Assembly (NCBI GenBank): GCA_965226245.1
Contig: CBDDCL010000015.1
Coordinates: forward strand, 3,782,001 to 3,846,000
DNA length: 64,000 bases
Direction: 5' to 3'
Source of the DNA: CBDCYS01 sp965226245
GTDB taxonomy: Bacteria; Acidobacteriota; Terriglobia; Bryobacterales; UBA6623
The position numbers and the translations under genes were made by a program. Positions within the stretch are counted from its first letter, which is position 1; each line of letters starts with the position of its first letter. This document shows, in pieces, positions 34,748 to 44,215 of this stretch. The notes below the pieces were generated by a model. It did no database searches and had not been told where the DNA came from. It saw nothing but the letters and a program-made list of their open reading frames with translations.

Positions 34748-35851
34748 CTAATTGCCGCGCAACCAATAGCCGAGTGCGGCTCCCAAGATCAAGAAAACAA
34801 GCCCCGTGATAACAAAAGCTGCTAGTACGGGTGTCCACGCCTTTTGCCCTGCAGGCCGGGGTGTCGCTCGCCCTTCCGCGGAATCAGCGTGCTGCTTATT
34901 GGCCTCTCGAACAGATGGTTCTGGGGCAACCGGGGTTGGTGCTGCTTTCTCCACACGATGCCGCGTCTCTCCCTCCGCTTGAGAGGCCGTGGCAAGTTTC
35001 GACCGCTGCTCGCTGACTTTCCGTGTTTTCCGCGCCTCTAATTCCTTGCGCAGTCGCCGCACGTCCACCAGCAGATCGTCGGCGTGCTGGTAGCGCTCGG
35101 CGGGAGTTTTGGCCAGCGCTTTAGCGAGGATGCGGTCCAGTTCCAGCGGCAATCCTGCCCGTCTGGCCGTGACCGGTTCGTGGGGCTCGTTGATGATGTC
35201 GTAGATGATGATTTGCGCATGTTCGGCCTCGAACGGCAACTGTCCCGTCACCATCTCGTAAATCACGACACTCAAGGACCAGACATCGGAGCGCCTGTCC
35301 GCCACCTGCCCTTGGGCTTGCTCGGGAGACATATAGACCGGCGTTCCCAGAGTCGTCCCCGACTTCGTGAGCTTGCTGCGGTCAGTCAGATAGGCCAGCC
35401 CGAAGTCGGTGATCTTCGACTCCCCTTTGAGAGTGACCATGATGTTGGCGCTCTTGATATCGCGATGAACGGTCTTGTGTTCGTGAGCTTCCTGCAGGCC
35501 CTGCCCGATGCCGACCGCGAGGGCGAGAGCTTCTTCCAGCTTCAACGGCCCGCCGGCGATTTTATCCCTAAGGGTCTGGCCGGCAATGTAGGCCATCACG
35601 ATGAAAATCTGTCCTTCAAACTCGTCGATCTCGTGAACGGCGCAGATGTTTGGGTGATCCAGTGCCGCCGCGGCCTGCGCCTCACGCAGAAAACGCTCCT
35701 TTTCGCTGCTGTCACCGAGCAGGTGGGAGGCGAGAAACTTGAGGGCGACGGGGCGCTTGAGCTTTGTGTCCTCGGCCTTGTAGACGACGCCCATCCCGCC
35801 CTCGCCGAGTCTTTCGGTGATGCGGTAATGCGAGACGGTTCGACCGATCAT
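34748..35851 (-). CDS. Ser/Thr protein kinase with C-terminal membrane anchor
   Basis: The protein is 367 residues long. The kinase domain (about 8-270) has GEGGMGVVYKA, VALKF, HRDIKSAN, DFGLA and SPEQ, all intact. A charged linker and one membrane helix (about residues 340-362) end the protein with YWLRGN. Most acidobacterial kinases of this type continue into a sensor domain; here the stop lies at the edge of a repeat block, so the sensor may have been lost. The kinase domain is close to that of the protein at 17351. The start MIGRTVSHYRITERLGEG is the standard opening. Confidence 0.92.
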   Translation of the reverse strand: MIGRTVSHYRITERLGEGGMGVVYKAEDTKLKRPVALKFLASHLLGDSSEKERFLREAQAAAALDHPNICAVHEIDEFEGQIFIVMAYIAGQTLRDKIAGGPLKLEEALALAVGIGQGLQEAHEHKTVHRDIKSANIMVTLKGESKITDFGLAYLTDRSKLTKSGTTLGTPVYMSPEQAQGQVADRRSDVWSLSVVIYEMVTGQLPFEAEHAQIIIYDIINEPHEPVTARRAGLPLELDRILAKALAKTPAERYQHADDLLVDVRRLRKELEARKTRKVSEQRSKLATASQAEGETRHRVEKAAPTPVAPEPSVREANKQHADSAEGRATPRPAGQKAWTPVLAAFVITGLVFLILGAALGYWLRGN

Positions 35852-35866
35852 GGCGCGCCTAAGCGG

Positions 35867-36020
35867 CTAGCAGCCCGTGGGGCAAGTCCGAGGACGCGAA
35901 AAAAGGGGACAGCCAGCCAATTTCCTTTCGACGAAGCGCTGATTTCTAAATGGATTGGAGAAGCGGAAATTGGTGGCAGTCCCCCTTTTTCGCCCGTGCA
36001 CACTTTTGCCACGGGCTGCT
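35867..36020. repeat. Long hairpin element (CTAGCAGCCCGTGG family), copy D
   Basis: Complete ends CTAGCAGCCCGTGG and CCACGGGCTGCT are present. The core arms are CAATTTCCTTTCGACG and an inverted GCGGAAATTGG, unlike copies A and B but related to the copy at 62799. It lies just upstream of the kinase gene. Confidence 0.9.
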
Positions 36021-36500
36021 CGTGCATGTACTGAGCAGCGAGTGACGACCGCGGCACGGCTCGCGCGCTATTGTTCTCGTTGGACGGTGATGAAAGCGTC
36101 ACTTTGGGTGGTCCGCCCGGCGATTTCAGCAATCAATTCGCGGTCCCCGTCGGGCAATTCAGGAACTTCAATCACAATTTGAAAAACACCAGCCAAGCCG
36201 AATGCCAAACCTTTGAACAACACCGTAGCCTGTTGTCCGCCAAACGTCACATTTACTTGGTCTTCCAGAGTAGCCACCACCGTGGCAATCCGCCCAACCG
36301 GCACTACAGGATCTGTTTTCCCGAATCCTGTCCCGAACAGCGCGATGACGTCCCCAGGTTTGGCGGGCCGGATGGTGCACCCATTGGGTAACATCGCAAA
36401 TCCAAACAAATTCTCCCGGCCAACGAAAGTACACGGCGTCCCTGGGTCCGGGGTATTCTGGGCCGCGGCTAAGAATCTGCGACCTTCCGGATTGAAGGGA

Positions 36501-37527
36501 ATGGGGTATTTAGTTGACTCCAGTAGCCACTACATCTTGGGGGTGGGGGTGCCGGCCCTGGTGGCCTCGACCATTGTCTTATAGGGAGCAGGGTCGGCGG
36601 CGACCGCCTGCTGGAGGAGGCGATAGAAAAGTTTGCCGCGCGACCGTGAGGTCCGCCGGTTGAAGCGGAACGTGAACTCGTCCAGGTAGTAGTCCAAATA
36701 CTCGTGACTGACAGCCCCCTGGTGGGTCCCCAACAGCCAGCGCTTTAGCAGAGAGGCGACACGATGGACTCTCGGCAGCAGCTTACTCGCCGATTGCCGC
36801 TTCCCGCGCAGCACGGTGACTTCATGGCGGTATCCTTTGTTCTCCAATCCCGCATAGCCTTCCCAGCCGTCGGTGTGCACGAGGCTGCCAGGTTGGATAG
36901 CTTCTTCGACAAAGGCTTCCAAGCTCGCCGCTGAGGCATCCGCGATCCGACGGAGCCGGATGCGACCCATACCGCGCCCATCCTCCTCGGCAGCAACCGC
37001 AACTAACGCTTTGCCAACCATTTCGCGACCTCGGACGCCCTCTTCGACTCCGCCCACATACGTTTCGTCCACCTCCACCCGGCCGACCAGCCGATTGCGA
37101 CCGGGGCGCACCATGGCGCGGCGGAACTTGTGCAGCCAGGTCCAGGCGGTTACATAGCTACCCAAACCCAAGACCCGCTGCAACTCCAGCGCGCTGGCCC
37201 CGCCTTTTTGCGTTGTCACCCACCAAGCCGCCCGGAACCACAACGTCAAGGGCTTGCGGGTGTCCTGGAAAATCGTGCCCGCCGTCACCGAGGCCTGGTA
37301 ACCGCAGTCGGCGCAGAGCAGCAGATTGCGTTTGCTGGCCCATGAGGACTGGATCCCACAGCGCGGGCACACGAACCCCTCCGGCCAGCGCAGCTTCAGC
37401 AGGTACTCCCGGCACGCCTCCTCGGTCGAGAATCGAGCTTCCAACTCGACGAGGTTTCGGGGGTAGTCCTCCTTCATGCCCCCAACCACAACATATTGTG
37501 GCTACTGGAGTCAACTAAATACCCCAT
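36501..37527 (-). mobile_element. IS1595-family element, copy 2
   Basis: It is 1027 bp, with 30-bp inverted ends and 8-bp target duplication TGAAGGGA on both sides. It interrupts the TIGR03437-type gene. Confidence 0.97.
36530..37477 (-). CDS. IS1595-family transposase, copy 2
   Basis: The 315-residue protein is identical to the one encoded at 14713-15660, with the zinc ribbon (CPRCG, CADCG) and ISXO2-like DDE motifs VEVDETYVGG and HTDGWEGY. The gene lies on the same strand as the host gene it interrupts. Confidence 0.95.
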   Translation of the reverse strand: MKEDYPRNLVELEARFSTEEACREYLLKLRWPEGFVCPRCGIQSSWASKRNLLLCADCGYQASVTAGTIFQDTRKPLTLWFRAAWWVTTQKGGASALELQRVLGLGSYVTAWTWLHKFRRAMVRPGRNRLVGRVEVDETYVGGVEEGVRGREMVGKALVAVAAEEDGRGMGRIRLRRIADASAASLEAFVEEAIQPGSLVHTDGWEGYAGLENKGYRHEVTVLRGKRQSASKLLPRVHRVASLLKRWLLGTHQGAVSHEYLDYYLDEFTFRFNRRTSRSRGKLFYRLLQQAVAADPAPYKTMVEATRAGTPTPKM

Positions 37528-38486
37528 TGAAGGGAAAGAACCCCGGAGCAATGTCTTGAAACTGAACGCTTGTTGTCCCACTTGCCTCAATTGCATCGAG
37601 ATCCTTAAATACCTCAACCGTCATGCCCGCTCCCATGCCGATAACTTCGAAGCCTGGCGAGATGAAGTTGATTTGGTCAAAGTCGACGCCGCTGACAACA
37701 GCCGAGGGAAAACCCGGGTGTCCATTGACCTTAACCTGTACTCCTAGAAGGTCTGTCGGCGCTATGCAACGAGGAACTTCTGTTGGGCAATCCTCTCCCA
37801 TCAGGAAAAACTGATCCCAAACTTGAAAGGAGCCCGGCTCCAAAGGCACGAGCCCAGGCGGCGTTAAAAAAACCGACAGGAACGTGTTGGGGGCAAGTTC
37901 ATCCCCAAAATTGGCCCCTTGTAATAGAGAGACAGTAACGGTCTGGCCCTGGGACAGACCAGTCGCGAACTTGGTGGAAAACAGCGACGCGATCGATGCC
38001 TTGCCGCCCCCTTGCGTGGCGGCTGCGTTGGCCGCCATCACCAACTGGGCCGTCGTGGCGTCCGAGGCATGAGCGCCGGAAGCGCTGAACGGAACCATTG
38101 CAACAACGAGGTGCAGCGGAGAAATTCGTCTCATATGGTTCCCTTAGCTTGAATGATATCCGAAAACGGTGGCGGAGGGAAAGGTATTCTCTTGAAACTT
38201 TGTGCGATGCAGGCGGGCATCAGCAGGCGGGTCAGCACCAAGCAGACCCAGTTGCCCGGGTGGATTGAGGTTTTCTCTCTGGACGCTGACCCACTCACTT
38301 GCGTTCGGGGCTCTGATTCAGATGGTTTGGGTCAGACGGATCCCTTTTGCGCGCAGCTCGCGCGCGGCCTGGACAATATCCGGCCAGTGCTCCAAAAGTC
38401 TCCCCTGGTCGTGAACCAGACTTTGGACCATGCGGCGAACTTCCTCTTCGCTTCCCTGGTCCCGCAGGTCGCGGGGAACGAAGTAT

Positions 38487-39513
38487 ATGGGGTATTTAGT
38501 TGACTCCAGTAGCCACAATATGTTGTGGTTGGGGGCATGAAGGAGGACTACCCCCGAAACCTCGTCGAGTTGGAAGCTCGATTCTCGACCGAGGAGGCGT
38601 GCCGGGAGTACCTGCTGAAGCTGCGCTGGCCGGAGGGGTTCGTGTGCCCGCGCTGTGGGATCCAGTCCTCATGGGCCAGCAAACGCAATCTACTGCTCTG
38701 CGCCGACTGCGGTTACCAGGCCTCGGTGACGGCGGGCACGATTTTCCAGGACACCCGCAAGCCCTTGACGTTGTGGTTCCGGGCGGCTTGGTGGGTGACA
38801 ACGCAAAAAGGCGGGGCCAGCGCGCTGGAGTTGCAGCGGGTCTTGGGTTTGGGTAGCTATGTAACCGCCTGGACCTGGCTGCACAAGTTCCGCCGCGCCA
38901 TGGTGCGCCCCGGTCGCAATCGGCTGGTCGGCCGGGTGGAGGTGGACGAAACGTATGTGGGCGGAGTCGAAGAGGGCGTCCGAGGTCGCGAAATGGTTGG
39001 CAAAGCGTTAGTTGCGGTTGCTGCCGAGGAGGATGGGCGCGGTATGGGTCGCATCCGGCTCCGTCGGATCGCGGATGCCTCAGCGGCGAGCTTGGAAGCC
39101 TTTGTCGAAGAAGCTATCCAACCTGGCAGCCTCGTGCACACCGACGGCTGGGAAGGCTATGCGGGATTGGAGAACAAAGGATACCGCCATGAAGTCACCG
39201 TGCTGCGCGGGAAGCGGCAATCGGCGAGTAAGCTGCTGCCGAGAGTCCATCGTGTCGCCTCTCTGCTAAAGCGCTGGCTGTTGGGGACCCACCAGGGGGC
39301 TGTCAGTCACGAGTATTTGGACTACTACCTGGACGAGTTCACGTTCCGCTTCAACCGGCGGACCTCACGGTCGCGCGGCAAACTTTTCTATCGCCTCCTC
39401 CAGCAGGCGGTCGCCGCCGACCCTGCTCCCTATAAGACAATGGTCGAGGCCACCAGGGCCGGCACCCCCACCCCCAAGATGTAGTGGCTACTGGAGTCAA
39501 CTAAATACCCCAT
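38487..39513 (+). mobile_element. IS1595-family element, copy 3
   Basis: It is 1027 bp. CGAAGTAT precedes the left end and follows the right end after one extra T. It differs from the other copies by one base seen in the transposase gene (CTACTGCTC instead of CTGCTGCTC near 38690), a silent change. Confidence 0.96.
38537..39484 (+). CDS. IS1595-family transposase, copy 3
   Basis: This 315-residue transposase is identical in protein to the other three full copies. It is oriented opposite to the interrupted glycosyltransferase-like gene. One silent base change sets it apart. Confidence 0.95.
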   Translation: MKEDYPRNLVELEARFSTEEACREYLLKLRWPEGFVCPRCGIQSSWASKRNLLLCADCGYQASVTAGTIFQDTRKPLTLWFRAAWWVTTQKGGASALELQRVLGLGSYVTAWTWLHKFRRAMVRPGRNRLVGRVEVDETYVGGVEEGVRGREMVGKALVAVAAEEDGRGMGRIRLRRIADASAASLEAFVEEAIQPGSLVHTDGWEGYAGLENKGYRHEVTVLRGKRQSASKLLPRVHRVASLLKRWLLGTHQGAVSHEYLDYYLDEFTFRFNRRTSRSRGKLFYRLLQQAVAADPAPYKTMVEATRAGTPTPKM

Positions 39514-41546
39514 TCGAAGTATTTCGGACTGACGATCGCCTCCCGGACAGTTTGGCGGTGTTGTTGGCGGCAGGCCTGATAGTAACTGGGTAATTCAGGA
39601 TTAGGCCGATATTTCGAAGCTTCAGCAAAACCTTCGCCGTGGCGCCGCCAAAAGCAGGTTTTGACCGTGTCGTCAAAGTCCGCCAGGCTCCCCGAGCTGA
39701 TTTGCTGGAGGTAAGCGCCTAAACGGCGCAGCCCGCTCTGGTCGTCTCCCGCGCTGGAAACCTCCGGCGCACCGTGGATCAAGTGCCGCACGATCTCGGA
39801 AAACCTCACTTTCGCGGCGTTCTTCATAAACTCCGCCAGCGGCTGCGTTCGCTGATGAGGCGGATCGTGCCTTACGGTCCATGGAAGATAGCCCAGGTAG
39901 GCGTCGCGGAAACATTTGCGCAGGGTGATCCCGAAAAGCGCGTCGGAACCCCGCTGGACCGGCATGAAGGGCGGCAGCAGGCGGCGATTGTCGAGCCCCA
40001 GGTTTCCAGCCATGCAGAGAAACCCCTCGCTTACCGTCGGCCTTGTGACAGCTCGCGCCACCTGACGGCTTTCGACGAACGCCAGGTAATCCTGCTCGCT
40101 AGTCAGCAACCGGCGCCGCGACGCCGGGCTCGCGGACAAGTATCCGGTATTGCCGATTCCGGAGTCGCCGACAATGCCGACTGAGGTCGCCGCGACTCGT
40201 CCTCCCAGCATCCGCAGCCTTCGATCAAAAGCGGGCGCCATGCGGTCCAAGTCAAGGCTGCCGGCGCCATCCACCGCGGGCATGCAGTCACCAATTCCGC
40301 GTCCCAGCAGGGACTCGTGGATTGCGAAGAAATCCTGATCAGCCTGTGCGAGAGCGTCGAATGCCGATTGCCGGTCGCGATAGAACCAGAATTCAGTCGG
40401 ATCGAACCGCGACGTGAGCGCGAGGCTGCTCTGCTGGTCAGGCGGAGCCGCGATTTGGCAGAGAGTGTCATCATCGGCGATTACATAACAGCTCCCTATC
40501 GTGTCGAGCAGCAGAGAGTTGTAGCAAGAGCCGGTTGTGCGGTCATTCGGCCGCCGCCCCAGCACGGCAAAGCGAATCAAATCTCCCGGCAGGCCGGAGT
40601 AAGCCGCAACCTGGTCCGCGAACGCTTCACGGTCCCGCCTTGAGGCATAGCGGAGCGTTGCGCCATGGTCCTTTCTGAGTTCCTCCAGCATGGCCCTGGT
40701 ACGCTGCTGGGCGTCCGGTTCCAAAGCGTCGTCGACCACGATGAAGTCCACGGATCCGCCGAACCTCGCGCTGTTGTCAAGATAGGAAGCAATCCCGCGC
40801 CGCAGGATTTCCTCGCGGCCGCGAGTCGCCATCCCCAGCGCGGTCACCGAGGGCGGATGCGCCGGCGGACCCGCGTGTGTCTGCTTGCACTGCCGGACGA
40901 GGTCTTCGTCAGACACCAGAAAGCCCGATGCCGCAAGCGCCTCGAGGCGTCCCTTCACTGAGGCGAGCTGGCTGGGATCGACGGCAATTTCAGCGCCGCG
41001 CCGCTCCGCATAGTCTCGAACCCACTCGAATGCCGCGCTCATGAACCGGGGCAGGCGCATCTTGGAGAGATCCTGCAGTTCCTGGAACTTGGCCTCCCGG
41101 GACCATTGCAGCGCGTGCTTTTCGAGCGTCCGGAACGCTCGGCAGTAGTGCAGCAACCGGGCGTCGTCGTTGCTGAGGGTCTGCGCGGCGCGAGAGACCT
41201 TGGAATGCGTCAAAGTGACGCCCTCTTCCAGGGTGAAGGTTTCGAGCTCAGCTTGCCGATAACGGGCCGGCATGATCTGGATAATCTATCAAACCCTTCA
41301 AAAATGCCGTAAAGGAGATCCGTGCGGTGAAGGGGGACTCAGTCGAGAACTCATGGTCGTGGAAACCTCCCCGGCCATAATAGCGGTCCGGCGGGGTCAC
41401 ATGCGTTTGCGAGAATCGGCAATCGGGGGCGGCTCTGCTGGTCTATGGCTCTGCCGCCTGTCTGCGGATTTCAGTTCCTCGCCGGCGACCTCTTATCATG
41501 ATGGTGTTGGAAACGTGGTGGTGTTGGAAACGTAGTGCTGGAGACG

Positions 41547-42272
41547 ATGGTGCCGGAAAACCCCGGTGAAAACGAGCGGGCAATTGCTGTCGTGCTTCTC
41601 AGCGGCGGCATGGATAGTTGCGTCACCGCCACCCTTGCGGCGCGCGGCCACCGTCTGGCGGTTCTGCACAGTTCCTATGGCCAGCGCACCGAGAAACGTG
41701 AAAGGCGGGCGTTTGAGGAAATTGCCCGGTTTTTGGGAGCGGAGCGAAAGCTGCACATTGACCAGCGCTACATGGCGGCGATCGGCGGCTCCGCGCTGAC
41801 GGACAGCTCTGTCGAGGTTCCCGACGCTGATCTCGTTGCCGCCCAGCAGGGCGAGATTCCCGTTACCTATGTTCCTTTCCGCAACGCTCACTTCTTGGCG
41901 GCCGCCGTGTCATGGGCCGAAGTGCTCGGAGCAGGCGTGATCTTCATCGGCGCCGTCGAGCAGGATAGCTCGGGATACCCGGACTGCAGGCCCGCCTATT
42001 ACGAAGCATTCAATAGAGTTATCGAAACGGGCACCCGCCCCGAAACGTCCATCGAGATCAGCACGCCGTTGATCGGACTTTCGAAAGCTGAGATCATTGC
42101 TCAGGGTGTCGAGTTGAATGCACCACTGCATCTGACATGGTCATGCTATCGGTCGGCGGATGCTGCCTGCGGGAGCTGCGATAGTTGCGTCCTTCGGCTG
42201 CGGGCATTTGAGCAGGCGGGGATGCGGGATCCGATACACTATGCCGTTCGAGGCTCTGGTCTGCCGGTCTGA
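41547..42272 (+). CDS. queC: 7-cyano-7-deazaguanine synthase
   Basis: The protein has 241 residues from ATG 41547; an in-frame GTG at 41535 is an alternative. The PP-loop LLSGGMDSCVTA binds ATP. The C-terminal zinc site is made of C in TWSCYRSADAACGSCDSC, the QueC pattern C-x(7,8)-CGxCxxC. The enzyme turns 7-carboxy-7-deazaguanine and ammonia into preQ0 in queuosine synthesis. No queD, queE or queF is adjacent. Just upstream, GGTGTTGGAAACG is repeated twice in tandem-like fashion (41504-41534). Confidence 0.95.
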   Translation: MVPENPGENERAIAVVLLSGGMDSCVTATLAARGHRLAVLHSSYGQRTEKRERRAFEEIARFLGAERKLHIDQRYMAAIGGSALTDSSVEVPDADLVAAQQGEIPVTYVPFRNAHFLAAAVSWAEVLGAGVIFIGAVEQDSSGYPDCRPAYYEAFNRVIETGTRPETSIEISTPLIGLSKAEIIAQGVELNAPLHLTWSCYRSADAACGSCDSCVLRLRAFEQAGMRDPIHYAVRGSGLPV

Positions 42273-42418
42273 TATTTGCCGTTTCCAGCATATAGGTCCT
42301 GGATGCCGAAAGATGCGCGGCCGGATTTGGTATATTACGGACGACGTCAAGTTGGTCTTCGAGCGCCGGATAGTGTATCCTTATGAGGTCTAGTCAGCAC
42401 AGTTCAAGGAGTAAGAGC

Positions 42419-43564
42419 ATGTCGTTGAAACATTTGAGAGTCGGCTTGATTTTGGCCGGTCTGTTGGCGAGTGCCGGCCTTTGTTTCGGACAAACCGGTT
42501 CGATCACCGGAAAAGTAACCGGTCCGGATGGCCAGCCACTGCAGGGGGTTTGGGTCAAGATCGAACGCGTAGAAATGAAGAGTAACTACAAAGTCAAGAC
42601 AAGGAAGAGAGGCGATTTTTTCCATGCCGGTCTTCCGCTTGGAACCTACAACGTCCATGTGGAAGTCGACGGCGAGATGGTCGACCGTTTGAGCGGAGTC
42701 AGTATCCGTATGGGTGATCCCATCCGCGTTGACTTTGACCTTTTCAAGGCGGCGCAGCGGGCGAAGAGCGGACCCACGCAGAAGGATCTCGCGGCCATGT
42801 CCCCGGCCGAGCGCAAGCAGTACGAAGAGATTCTCAAGACGCAACAGCAGCAAATCACCAAGAACAAAGCACTGAACGATACATTCGGCAACGGGATGGT
42901 TGCCCTCAAAACGAAGAATTTCCCTGTAGCGGTCGAGAGTCTCACCAAGGCGGCTGAGATCGACGCCTCGCAGCACGTCGTTTGGGCGAATCTTGGTGAC
43001 GCCCAGTCCCAGCTCGCTCGTACGAAGACCGGGGCGGACCGGACAAAGTTGTACGAAGACGCCGTTGCTTCCTACAACAAGGCCATCGAGATCGACCCTG
43101 CCAACGCTTCCTACCACAACAATTTAGGTCTTGTGCTCGTCCGGGCGGGGAAAGGAGAAGAGGGAAAATTGAAGCTCGCCGAGGCGGCGCTAATGGACCC
43201 GGACAACAGCGGCAAGTTCTATTTCAATCTCGGGGCGGTGATGGTGAACACCGGTAACACGCAGGGCGCCATTGACGCGTTCCGGAGCGCCACCGAGTCG
43301 GATCCGAACAATGCCAACGCCTACTACCAGCTTGGCATGGCTCTTGTCGGCATGGCCGAGACCAAGGCAGACGGCAGCGTGGTGCCGGCTCCAGGCACGC
43401 TTGAGGCGTTTCAGAAATACATCGAACTCGAGCCCAGCGGCCCCTACGCGCCGAGCGCCCAAGGCATGGTTCAAGGGTTAGCGGCTCAAGTGGAAACCTC
43501 CTACGAGAATCCCGCCAAGAAGACCCGGAAGAAGCGGCGCCCCAGGAAGAAATCCTCCTCTTAG
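42419..43564 (+). CDS. Secreted TPR protein with carboxypeptidase-regulatory-like domain
   Basis: The protein has 381 residues from ATG 42419. The signal peptide (LRVGLILAGLLASAGLCFG) is followed by a carboxypeptidase regulatory-like fold (SITGKVTGPDGQPLQGVWVK to about residue 100). Several TPR units then follow, recognisable in AVASYNKAIEIDPANASYHN, FYFNLGAVMVNTGNTQGAID and AYYQLGMALVG. The C-terminus is very basic (KKTRKKRRPRKKSSS). It is probably periplasmic or envelope-bound and mediates protein contacts. Such domain pairs are frequent in Acidobacteria. It is followed by a terminator. Confidence 0.87.
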   Translation: MSLKHLRVGLILAGLLASAGLCFGQTGSITGKVTGPDGQPLQGVWVKIERVEMKSNYKVKTRKRGDFFHAGLPLGTYNVHVEVDGEMVDRLSGVSIRMGDPIRVDFDLFKAAQRAKSGPTQKDLAAMSPAERKQYEEILKTQQQQITKNKALNDTFGNGMVALKTKNFPVAVESLTKAAEIDASQHVVWANLGDAQSQLARTKTGADRTKLYEDAVASYNKAIEIDPANASYHNNLGLVLVRAGKGEEGKLKLAEAALMDPDNSGKFYFNLGAVMVNTGNTQGAIDAFRSATESDPNNANAYYQLGMALVGMAETKADGSVVPAPGTLEAFQKYIELEPSGPYAPSAQGMVQGLAAQVETSYENPAKKTRKKRRPRKKSSS

Positions 43565-43593
43565 GTTGCGATTTGCAGTCTGCTCATAATCCA

Positions 43594-43624
43594 GGGGCGC
43601 CGGCTTCGGTCGACGCCCCTTTTT
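43594..43624 (+). terminator. Rho-independent terminator after TPR gene
   Basis: GGGGCG pairs with CGCCCC around a 13-14 nt loop, followed by TTTTT. It ends only nine bases before the next start codon, so readthrough into the small gene at 43634 may be limited. Confidence 0.8.
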
Positions 43625-43633
43625 ATTCGTCCG

Positions 43634-43954
43634 ATGATTAGAAACCTGCTCATCCTGATTTTCATCATGATCGGGCTAGCTCTGGTCCGCTGGCTTGTGC
43701 GGGACATTTCCGGAGCCGTGTTCAAGGCACTGGGGCTCTCCAGGGGCGAGGACGACCGGGGCGCCCGAGGCGATGCCAAGGCGCCGGCTAGTGGTTCGAG
43801 CGGGCGACCCGCCAATCGGCTGGTTCGCGACCCCGTCTCGGGGACCTACATCGACGAGCGATTAGCCCTCAAGGAAATCATCGACGGCAAGCCCTTCTTT
43901 TTCGAATCGAAGGAGAATCGGGATACCTATTTGAAAAACCGGCACACGGGATGA
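43634..43954 (+). CDS. Small membrane-anchored YHS-like protein
   Basis: The 106-residue protein has one N-terminal membrane helix (NLLILIFIMIGLALVRWLVR), a polar Gly/Ala linker and a C-terminal stretch RLVRDPVSGTYIDERLALKE...FFFESKENRDTYL. The last part has the layout of a YHS/TRASH domain (DPVCG...Y-F-S...C...Y), but the metal-binding cysteines are replaced (DPVSG). Function unknown; similar small proteins are common in Acidobacteria and Deltaproteobacteria. Confidence 0.7.
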   Translation: MIRNLLILIFIMIGLALVRWLVRDISGAVFKALGLSRGEDDRGARGDAKAPASGSSGRPANRLVRDPVSGTYIDERLALKEIIDGKPFFFESKENRDTYLKNRHTG

Positions 43955-43990
43955 TGGGCGGTGAGTTGCAGGCTGTGAACCTGGGTTCGC

Positions 43991-44080
43991 AACCGCTGCC
44001 GATTGTGGCAGAAAAATTTCAGACGGCCGCACAGAGGCGTGGACGGCAGTCCACGCTAGCCCGTTGAAAACGGTCTGCGC
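43991..44080. repeat. Dispersed repeat (GGCAGAAAATTTCRGAC family), copy 2
   Basis: GCTGCCGATTGTGGCAGAAA, then GACGGCCGCACAGAGGCGTG, the small palindrome CGTGGACGGCAGTCCACG and a CCCGTTGAAAACGG hairpin. The 43955-44215 gap holds this repeat and nothing else I can support. Confidence 0.7.
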
Positions 44081-44215
44081 CTCTTCATCGCGGTCGCGTC
44101 TCCATCCCGTCTATTCTGTGGACTCTCTTTGGTTGCGGCTCGTCCGCGTTACGGATGGGCTGACCGAAAAGCGGGCGCGGCGAATCCGGCTGGGCGGTGG
44201 CCTGATCTGTTCACT

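Larger units (their letters stand above)
36068..38134 (-). pseudogene. TIGR03437-type secreted protein gene split by IS1595 copy 2
   Basis: The N-terminal part (38134 down to 37528) encodes a signal peptide (LHLVVAMVPFSASGAHA) and about 195 residues of a beta-rich protein. The C-terminal part (36500 to 36068) holds PGDVIALFGTGFG, VTFGGQQATVLFKGLAFG and VPELPDGDRELIA, the pattern of the Solibacter TIGR03437 domain. Removing the IS and one 8-bp copy (TGAAGGGA on the plus strand) restores one frame of exactly 344 codons including stop. The original product was thus 343 residues, probably exported. The insertion joins FFPF to the IS. Function of the family is unknown. Confidence 0.9.
38318..41273 (-). 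pseudogene. Glycosyltransferase-like gene split near its 3' end by IS1595 copy 3
   Basis: The main part (41273 to 39514) encodes 586 residues; the tail (38486 to 38318) adds about 54. Joining them after removing nine bases of duplicated target gives 640 codons including stop, with ...VSPKYF running into VPRDLRDQGSEEEV. The middle of the protein has SVDFIVVDDALEPDAQQR and SCYVIADDDTLC, which resembles the strands and DxD motif of GT-A glycosyltransferases, but overall similarity is too weak for a firm name. There is no signal peptide. The truncated product ends EWGI inside the IS, losing about 8 percent of its length, so it may still fold. Confidence 0.7.
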
